Below are positions 5,484-10,285 of a stretch of 10,285 nucleotides of DNA, in pieces; position 1 is the first letter of the stretch; each line of letters starts with the position of its first letter. The translations under genes and the position numbers were made by a program. This DNA is from Nitrospirota bacterium (lineage in GTDB: Bacteria; Nitrospirota; Nitrospiria; JACQBZ01): the NCBI GenBank assembly GCA_016198945.1, contig JACQHO010000010.1:1-10285 (forward strand), written 5' to 3'. The notes below the pieces were generated by a model. It was not told where the DNA came from, did not search any database, and worked only from the letters and a program-made list of their open reading frames with translations.

Positions 5484-6398
5484 ATGAAAACAGACGCCAT
5501 GAACAGCACGGAAACGACTCAAGATATTCAAGCCCTTCTCCGAGCGGCATCGAGATCCCTGACCCGGGCTGGAATTCCGGACAGCCGTCGCGAAGTCGAA
5601 ACGATGCTGGCCCATGTCATGGGCCTCACGCGCCTTGACCTCTACCGGGCGGATGCGCTCGTCCTTGACTCCGATCAGCAAACCGTCTTCAACGGTCTGA
5701 TCCGCCGACGCGCGGACCGGGAACCCCTCCAGTATATTCTGGGCGCGCAGGAATTCTGGGGGCTGGAATTCCGGGTGACCCCGGAAACATTGATTCCCAG
5801 ACCCGAGACGGAACTTCTGATCGAGGCCGTCCTCGAACATTTCGGGAAACCCGAAACACCGATCACGCTGGCGGATCTTTGCACCGGCACGGGCTGTCTG
5901 GCCGTTGCATTCGCCACGCTTTACCCGACGGCCCGACTTTTTGCGACCGATCTTTCATCCGCCGCGCTCGGCGTGGCCCGTTTCAATGCCTCGCGTCACG
6001 GGGTGGATGGACGGATCAAATTTCTGGAAGGGGATCTGATGGAACCGCTCGCGAAACCGAATGGGGACGGATTTAAAATCCGTCCCCATTCGGTAGACCT
6101 GGTGCTTTCCAATCCGCCGTACATTCCGACCGACGAACTCTCAACGCTGCAACCCGAGGTCCGGCTTCATGAACCCCGGCTTGCATTGGACGGAGGACCG
6201 GATGGTCTTGATTACTACCGTCGTATCCTGCCCCGGGCCCTTGACTTTCTTCGTCCCGGCGGCGGTCTCTTTCTTGAAGTCGGAATCGGCCAGGCGACTC
6301 CCGTCAGCGCGATGGCCCGGCAGGCCGGCTGGCGGGTGGACCGAATCAAGAAGGACCTGGGAAATATTGACCGGGTCGTCGTTCTGACGAAACCGTGA
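5484..6398 (+). CDS. prmC: Release factor glutamine methyltransferase PrmC, with a palindrome-encoded insert
   Basis: Transfers a methyl group from S-adenosylmethionine to the GGQ glutamine of RF1 and RF2. The 304-residue product has the N-terminal helical substrate-binding domain (about 10-95) and the LIPRPETELL segment that introduces the methyltransferase fold. The SAM motif I is DLCTGTGC (131-138, where DLGTGSG is more common), and the catalytic NPPY motif is at 210-213 (SNPPYIP). The C-terminal GGGLFLEVGIGQ strand is also present. Residues about 191-204 are encoded by a perfect 39-base palindrome (6056-6094). They lengthen the segment between the GDLMEPL strand and the NPPY strand by roughly ten residues compared with E. 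coli PrmC as I remember it. The frame stays open, so the enzyme is probably functional. It starts 14 bases after prfA; an alternative start is ATG 5499. The ribosome binding site is weak. Confidence 0.95.
   Translation: MKTDAMNSTETTQDIQALLRAASRSLTRAGIPDSRREVETMLAHVMGLTRLDLYRADALVLDSDQQTVFNGLIRRRADREPLQYILGAQEFWGLEFRVTPETLIPRPETELLIEAVLEHFGKPETPITLADLCTGTGCLAVAFATLYPTARLFATDLSSAALGVARFNASRHGVDGRIKFLEGDLMEPLAKPNGDGFKIRPHSVDLVLSNPPYIPTDELSTLQPEVRLHEPRLALDGGPDGLDYYRRILPRALDFLRPGGGLFLEVGIGQATPVSAMARQAGWRVDRIKKDLGNIDRVVVLTKP
6056..6094. repeat. Perfect 39-base palindrome inside prmC
   Basis: The left arm ACCGAATGGGGACGGATTT (6056-6074) and the right arm (6076-6094) are exact reverse complements over all 19 positions, with one central base (A6075). 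The match stops at 6055 and 6095. The length is 39 bases, exactly 13 codons, and it keeps the prmC frame open. No T-tract follows, so it is not an ordinary terminator. It resembles small mobile palindromes of the REP or Rickettsia palindromic element kind; this is an inference, since only one copy is present here. Confidence 0.85.
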
Positions 6399-6407
6399 AT
6401 CAACCGC

Positions 6408-7676
6408 ATGGATAAGATCTGGATCAACGGCGGAAAACCGCTCAAAGGCGACGTGACGGTCAGCGGCGCCAAAAATGCCGCGCTGCCCATCCTGGCCGCG
6501 ACCCTGCTCGGACAGGGCGAGCATCGGATCGTGAACATCCCGCAACTGATGGATGTGTCTACGATCAAGCGATTGTTGAATCACCTGGGCGCCGTGATTT
6601 CCGATGAGGGAGGCGCCCGCGGCTGGACTGTCCGCATGCCGGCCCTGGCCCACGCCGACGCGCCCTATGAGCTGGTCAAAACAATGCGCGCCTCGGTCCT
6701 GGTTCTCGGTCCGCTGGCTGCGCGGTTCGGCGAAGCCCGTGTTTCTCTTCCGGGGGGCTGCGCGATCGGCGCCCGTCCGATCAATCTTCACCTGATGGGC
6801 TTGGAAAAGATGGGCGCCGAGGTCACGATCGAGCACGGATACGTCCGGGTGAAGGCAAAGCGCCTCAGGGGCGCCCGAATCTATCTGGATCTGCCGTCCG
6901 TTACGGGGACCGAGAATCTCATGATGGCCGCGACATTGGCGGAGGGCGTCACGGTGATCGAAAACGCCGCCCGCGAACCGGAGGTGGCCGACCTCGCGCA
7001 GTTCCTGATCCGATGCGGCGCAAGAATCACCGGCGCCGGCACGGACGTCGTGACGATCGAAGGGGTCTCATCGTTGGACGGCTCCGGCACGCACCGCATC
7101 ATGCCGGACCGCATCGAGGCCGGAACCTATCTGGCCGCGGCCGCGATCACCGGCGGCGAGATTTTTGTTCGCGGCTGCCATCCGCGGCATCTGGATGCGG
7201 TTCTGTTGAAGCTCCGGGAGATCGGCGTTGAGATCGATGAGGAATCGGAAGGCGTCCGGGCGACGGCCGGGGGACCGATCGGGGCGGTGGACATCAAGAC
7301 GCTCCCCTACCCCGGCTTTCCGACCGACATGCAGGCCCAGATGATGGCGCTCATGTCTCTTTCCAACGGCCTGAGCGTCATGAACGAGACGGTCTTTGAG
7401 AACCGCTTCACCCATGTCGCCGAATTAAAACGGATGGGAGCCGACATCCAGATCCAGGGGAATAACGCAATGATCAAAGGGGTCCGCCGGTTGAGCGGCG
7501 CGCCCGTGATGGCGTCGGACCTACGGGCCAGCGCCTCGCTGGTTCTCGCGGGACTGGCCGCGGAGGGCGAGACCGAAATCTCGCGTGTTTATCATCTGGA
7601 CCGCGGATACGAACGGATCGAGGAGAAATTTTCGAGCCTCGGAGGGGAGATCACACGGATCAAACAAATGCCATGA
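6408..7676 (+). CDS. murA: UDP-N-acetylglucosamine 1-carboxyvinyltransferase
   Basis: First committed enzyme of peptidoglycan synthesis: it transfers the enolpyruvyl group of phosphoenolpyruvate to UDP-GlcNAc in the cytoplasm. The 422-residue length is normal for the family. Visible signatures are SGAKNAALPIL with Lys22 and Asn23, the KTMRASVLVLGPL segment, and the catalytic loop LPGGCAIGARPINLHL with Cys118 (Cys115 in E. coli). Also present are the DLPSVTGTENLMMAA segment, DRIEAGTYLAAAAITGG, and PGFPTDMQAQMMAL with the conserved Asp. Because the loop residue is Cys and not Asp, intrinsic fosfomycin sensitivity of the enzyme is expected. It starts nine bases after prmC without an obvious Shine-Dalgarno and overlaps hisG by four bases. 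Its place between a translation-factor gene and histidine genes seems to be conserved gene order rather than pathway logic. Confidence 0.97.
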   Translation: MDKIWINGGKPLKGDVTVSGAKNAALPILAATLLGQGEHRIVNIPQLMDVSTIKRLLNHLGAVISDEGGARGWTVRMPALAHADAPYELVKTMRASVLVLGPLAARFGEARVSLPGGCAIGARPINLHLMGLEKMGAEVTIEHGYVRVKAKRLRGARIYLDLPSVTGTENLMMAATLAEGVTVIENAAREPEVADLAQFLIRCGARITGAGTDVVTIEGVSSLDGSGTHRIMPDRIEAGTYLAAAAITGGEIFVRGCHPRHLDAVLLKLREIGVEIDEESEGVRATAGGPIGAVDIKTLPYPGFPTDMQAQMMALMSLSNGLSVMNETVFENRFTHVAELKRMGADIQIQGNNAMIKGVRRLSGAPVMASDLRASASLVLAGLAAEGETEISRVYHLDRGYERIEEKFSSLGGEITRIKQMP

Positions 7677-8347
7677 GCGACACGTTGACGATTGCATTAC
7701 CCAAAGGACGCCTCTTGAACCCGTCGATCGATCTTTTCCGAAAAAACGGGCTGCTTCCGCGTGGGCTGCAACCCAACAGCCGCAAGCTCTTGTTCGAGAA
7801 CATCAAGGACCGCATCCGAATGGTGATCGTGCGCGCCGTGGATGTTCCGACCTACGTGGAATACGGCGCAGCCGACATGGGCATCGCGGGCAAAGACACG
7901 CTTCTGGAACAGGAGCCGGACGTATACGAGCCGCTCGATCTTCGTTTCGGCGCCTGCCGGATCATCGTGGCGGGGCCCAAAACCGCGGCGGTGACGCCCA
8001 TCTGGTCGTCGGCCAAACTCAAGATTGCGACGAAATATCCCAAACTGACCGAACGGTACTTCAATGAGAAAGGCCTTCCGGTCGAGATCATCCGTCTCTC
8101 GGGCGCGATCGAACTGGCGCCGCTGGTGGGACTCGCCGAACAGATCGTCGATTTGATCACGACCGGAACGACGCTGCGGGAAAATCATCTGGAAGAGCAG
8201 GCCGTGATCGCTCATTGCACCGCCCGGTTGATTGTGAACCGCGCCAGCCTGAAAACAAAAGCGAAGACCGTCACGGACTTGATCCGGAAGCTCCAGAAAA
8301 CGGTGGGCGAGACGATTGAGGATGCCCACGACGTGGGTACGGAATGA
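7673..8347 (+). CDS. hisG: ATP phosphoribosyltransferase, short form
   Basis: First enzyme of histidine synthesis: ATP plus PRPP give N1-(5-phosphoribosyl)-ATP. The 224-residue product begins MSDTLTIALPKGRLL, with the conserved PKGRL loop. It continues through VRAVDVPTYVEYGAADMGIAGKD (about 45-67) and the PRPP-binding stretch DLITTGTTL (160-168). It ends soon after this region and lacks the C-terminal ACT-like regulatory domain of long-form HisG (about 290-300 residues). Short-form enzymes need the HisRS-like partner HisZ for full activity and histidine feedback. No hisZ is present in this window, so it should be elsewhere in the genome. The start ATG overlaps the murA stop (ATGA, 7673-7676), which suggests translational coupling. 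Confidence 0.96.
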   Translation: MSDTLTIALPKGRLLNPSIDLFRKNGLLPRGLQPNSRKLLFENIKDRIRMVIVRAVDVPTYVEYGAADMGIAGKDTLLEQEPDVYEPLDLRFGACRIIVAGPKTAAVTPIWSSAKLKIATKYPKLTERYFNEKGLPVEIIRLSGAIELAPLVGLAEQIVDLITTGTTLRENHLEEQAVIAHCTARLIVNRASLKTKAKTVTDLIRKLQKTVGETIEDAHDVGTE

Positions 8348-9627
8348 AACTGATTCGGATGAACCAGAAGAACCCCTCCCGGGCATGGCTGTCCGCTCTC
8401 CGGCGAACCGCTTCGGCGCCGCCGGGCGTTGAGAAGACGGTTCGGACCATCCTGAATGGAGTCCGGCGTCAGGGAGATGCCGCCGTCATCCGCTACACGC
8501 AGCGGTTCGATCAGATCCGCCTCACGGCCGGCCGCCTCCGGATCCGTCCGGACCGGATCAAGGAGGCCTACCGCGAGGTCGCGCCCTCGTCCATCGAGGC
8601 GCTGCGGTTCGCGGCCGACCGGATCCAAGCGTTCTATGAACGACAAAAACAGAAAAGCTGGAGCTATGAAGAACACCAGATCACGCTGGGACAGTTGGTC
8701 CGTCCGCTGGACCGCGTCGGGATCTACGTCCCCGGCGGAAAAGCGGCCTACCCCTCTTCCGTCCTGATGAACGCCCTCCCGGCGAAAGTCGCCGGCGTTC
8801 CGCAGGTCGTGATGTGCACGCCGACCCCCCGCGGCGAATTGAATTCTTCCCTGCTCGTGGCGGCCGATCTGGCCGGCGTCACCGAAATCTACACCGTCGG
8901 TGGGGCGCAGGCCGTCGGGGCGATGGCCTACGGAACCAAAACCATCGGCCGGGTGGACAAGATCGTCGGGCCGGGCAACCTCTATGTCGCCACGGCCAAA
9001 CGGATGGTGTTCGGCCGGGTGGACATCGATATGATCGCCGGACCGAGCGAAATCGTCGTGATCGCGGACGATACGGCCGATCCCGACTTTGTCGCGGCCG
9101 ATCTTCTGTCCCAGGCCGAGCATGACGAAGAGGCGATCTCGATCCTGATCACCCCCAGCGAGCCGCTGATTAAAAAAGTCCGGATGCGGATGAAGGAGCA
9201 GATCGACCGACTCCCGCGGAAAAAGATCATCGCCGAGGCGCTCCGCCGGTCGGGCCGGATTTTCTGGGTCCGGGATCTGGCCCAGGCCATGGTCATGGCC
9301 AACGCCATCGCCCCGGAGCATCTCGAATTGGCGGTGGACCGGCCGGAATCCCTTCTGCCGATGGTCAAGCATGCCGGCGCGGTCTTCCTGGGTCACTACA
9401 CGACGGAATCCCTCGGCGATTACGTCGCCGGACCGAACCATGTCCTGCCGACCGGAGGGACGGCCCGGTTCTCGTCGCCGCTGTCGGTGGATGATTTCGT
9501 GAAGAAAACCAGCCTGCTTTCATTCAGCCGCGAAGGCCTGTCGCGGGTGAAGGATGCGGTGATCCGAATCGCAGAAATGGAGGGGCTGCAGGCCCATGCC
9601 AACGCCGTGGAGGTTCGCACCCGATGA
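8344..9627 (+). CDS. hisD: Histidinol dehydrogenase
   Basis: Zinc-dependent, NAD-linked enzyme that oxidises L-histidinol to L-histidine in two steps, the last stage of the pathway. The 427-residue product has the expected length. Recognisable parts are RVGIYVPGGKAAYPSSVLMNALPAKVAGV, VGGAQAVGAMAYGT, VDKIVGPGNLYVATAKR and IAGPSEIVVIAD. The zinc ligands are all present: Gln257 and His260 (LLSQAEHDEEA), Asp359 (GDYVAGPNHVLPTGG) and His418 (LQAHANAV). The catalytic pair is Glu325-His326 (APEHLEL). These lie one or two positions from the E. coli numbering (259, 262, 360, 419, 326, 327). It overlaps hisG by four bases (8344-8347) and hisB by four (9624-9627). Confidence 0.97.
   Translation: MKLIRMNQKNPSRAWLSALRRTASAPPGVEKTVRTILNGVRRQGDAAVIRYTQRFDQIRLTAGRLRIRPDRIKEAYREVAPSSIEALRFAADRIQAFYERQKQKSWSYEEHQITLGQLVRPLDRVGIYVPGGKAAYPSSVLMNALPAKVAGVPQVVMCTPTPRGELNSSLLVAADLAGVTEIYTVGGAQAVGAMAYGTKTIGRVDKIVGPGNLYVATAKRMVFGRVDIDMIAGPSEIVVIADDTADPDFVAADLLSQAEHDEEAISILITPSEPLIKKVRMRMKEQIDRLPRKKIIAEALRRSGRIFWVRDLAQAMVMANAIAPEHLELAVDRPESLLPMVKHAGAVFLGHYTTESLGDYVAGPNHVLPTGGTARFSSPLSVDDFVKKTSLLSFSREGLSRVKDAVIRIAEMEGLQAHANAVEVRTR
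9609..9613 (+). promoter_or_regulatory. Shine-Dalgarno of hisB within the end of hisD
   Basis: GGAGG (9609-9613) lies 10 bases before ATG 9624. It supports independent as well as coupled initiation of hisB, in contrast to hisG, which has no visible Shine-Dalgarno. Confidence 0.55.
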
Positions 9628-10217
9628 AGACGCGTCGCGCCGAGGTTCAGAGAAAAACCACCGAAACACAGGTGAAGGTCCGGTTGGATCTGGACGGCAC
9701 CGGACAGAGCCGCGTCCGAACCACGATGCCGTTTCTGGACCATATGCTCACCTTGACGGCCAAGCACGGCCGGTTCGATTTGACGGTGATCGCACGGGGG
9801 GACACGGAGGTGGACTTTCATCACACGGTTGAGGACATCGGGATCGTCCTCGGCGAAACGGTGGCCAAGGCGCTTTCCGATAAACAGGGCATCAAACGGT
9901 ACGGTTCCTTTTCCGTGCCGATGGATGAAGCGATCGCGCGTGTGGACCTGGATCTATCCGGCCGGCCCTATCTGATTTATGCCGTCCCGCTTCCGAAGAA
10001 GAAACTGATCCGCGACTTCGACACGGAGTTGATCGAGGAGTTTTTCAAGGCCTTCGTCGTTCACAGCGGGATCACACTCCATGTCAACGTCCCCTACGGG
10101 AAAAATCCGCACCACATTCTCGAGGCGATCTTCAAGGCCTTCGGACGGGCCCTGGATCAGGCGGTGCAGCCGGATGCCCGGACACGCGGCGTCCCGTCCA
10201 CGAAGGGTAAACTGTAA
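9624..10217 (+). CDS. hisB: Imidazoleglycerol-phosphate dehydratase (monofunctional)
   Basis: Mn-dependent dehydratase that converts imidazoleglycerol phosphate to imidazoleacetol phosphate. The 197-residue product is the single-domain form, without the histidinol-phosphatase domain fused in enterobacterial HisB. The two repeated halves and metal-binding histidine motifs are visible: FLDHML (37-42), HHTVED (66-71), MDEA (100-103), DLSGRPYL (110-117) and HHILEAIFKAFGRAL (163-177). The end carries STKGKL, the usual C-terminal tail. Start by ATGA overlap with hisD. A separate histidinol-phosphate phosphatase must be supplied elsewhere. In related genomes hisH, hisA and hisF often follow; here the window ends 68 bases later. 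Confidence 0.97.
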   Translation: MKTRRAEVQRKTTETQVKVRLDLDGTGQSRVRTTMPFLDHMLTLTAKHGRFDLTVIARGDTEVDFHHTVEDIGIVLGETVAKALSDKQGIKRYGSFSVPMDEAIARVDLDLSGRPYLIYAVPLPKKKLIRDFDTELIEEFFKAFVVHSGITLHVNVPYGKNPHHILEAIFKAFGRALDQAVQPDARTRGVPSTKGKL

Positions 10218-10285
10218 GCATAACCGATCAGCGGGTGGCCGGAGGCGGGGCGCCCCGTCCGCCCCTGGGGATCATGCAGCAAGCA
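10218..10285 (+). other. Right edge after hisB: no confident gene, possible start of an unrecognised frame
   Basis: A frame with GTG at 10234-10236 and ATG at 10274-10276 is open to the edge (from GTG: VAGGGAPRPPLGIMQQA). It is too short to identify, has no clear Shine-Dalgarno and does not look like the start of hisH. The stretch also holds the palindrome GGGGCGCCCC (10247-10256), which has no T-tract and so is not a clear terminator. Confidence 0.2.

Noticed and set aside
8212..9441. Minus-strand open frame of 409 codons opposite hisD
   Set aside because: Long antisense frames are common in GC-rich genes. The product is a low-complexity D, G, R and H-rich string, and hisD on the plus strand has all catalytic residues.
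10247..10256. GGGGCGCCCC palindrome after hisB as a terminator
   Set aside because: There is no T-tract after it and the perfect palindrome leaves little loop. It may be chance in GC-rich DNA.

Overview
The window carries a bacterial chromosomal core region, GC-rich in its coding parts. The gene order rho, rpmE, prfA, prmC, murA, hisG, hisD, hisB, the short form of HisG and a zinc-type L31 are what I would expect from a Nitrospirota or Desulfobacterota-like (deltaproteobacterial) genome. That placement rests on remembered gene order and was not computed. Secreted and lipid-anchored proteins with standard signal sequences suggest a Gram-negative-type envelope. No transposase gene, tRNA, rRNA, CRISPR array or prophage gene was seen.

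Layout. Positions 1-478 (minus strand) hold the N-terminal part of seryl-tRNA synthetase, cut by the window edge. A divergent promoter region (about 479-701) separates it from two tandem plus-strand genes (702-1508 and 1529-2335). These encode SUMF1/formylglycine-generating-enzyme-fold proteins, the first with a cleavable signal peptide and the second with a lipobox. A gap of 386 bases (2336-2721) holds a strong sigma70-type promoter and a long, partly C-rich and G-poor leader for rho (2722-3969). A second promoter at about 4046-4074 then starts a compact run: rpmE (4135-4335), prfA (4366-5469), prmC (5484-6398), murA (6408-7676), hisG (7673-8347), hisD (8344-9627) and hisB (9624-10217). The gaps are 30, 14 and 9 bases, followed by three successive 4-base ATGA overlaps, so the run is probably one transcription unit with translational coupling at its 3' half. 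The last 68 bases show no confident gene.

How the genes fit together. Rho ends transcripts. L31 is a ribosomal protein. RF1 ends translation at UAA/UAG, and PrmC methylates the glutamine of the RF1 GGQ motif. MurA commits UDP-GlcNAc to peptidoglycan. HisG, HisD and HisB carry out the first, last and sixth-stage (IGP dehydratase) reactions of histidine synthesis. The SUMF1-fold pair is the accessory part of the window.

Most notable observations: (1) a perfect 19-bp inverted repeat with one central base (6056-6094, 39 bases or 13 codons) lies inside prmC just before the NPPY catalytic motif, and looks like an in-frame palindromic or REP-like insertion; (2) the tandem SUMF1-fold proteins differ at the FGE active-site cysteines; (3) rho has a leader of more than 300 bases with a hairpin, a possible short uORF and a rut-like C-rich tract; (4) operator-like dyads sit between the divergent serS and SUMF1 promoters. 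I did not identify a wholly new multi-gene system.
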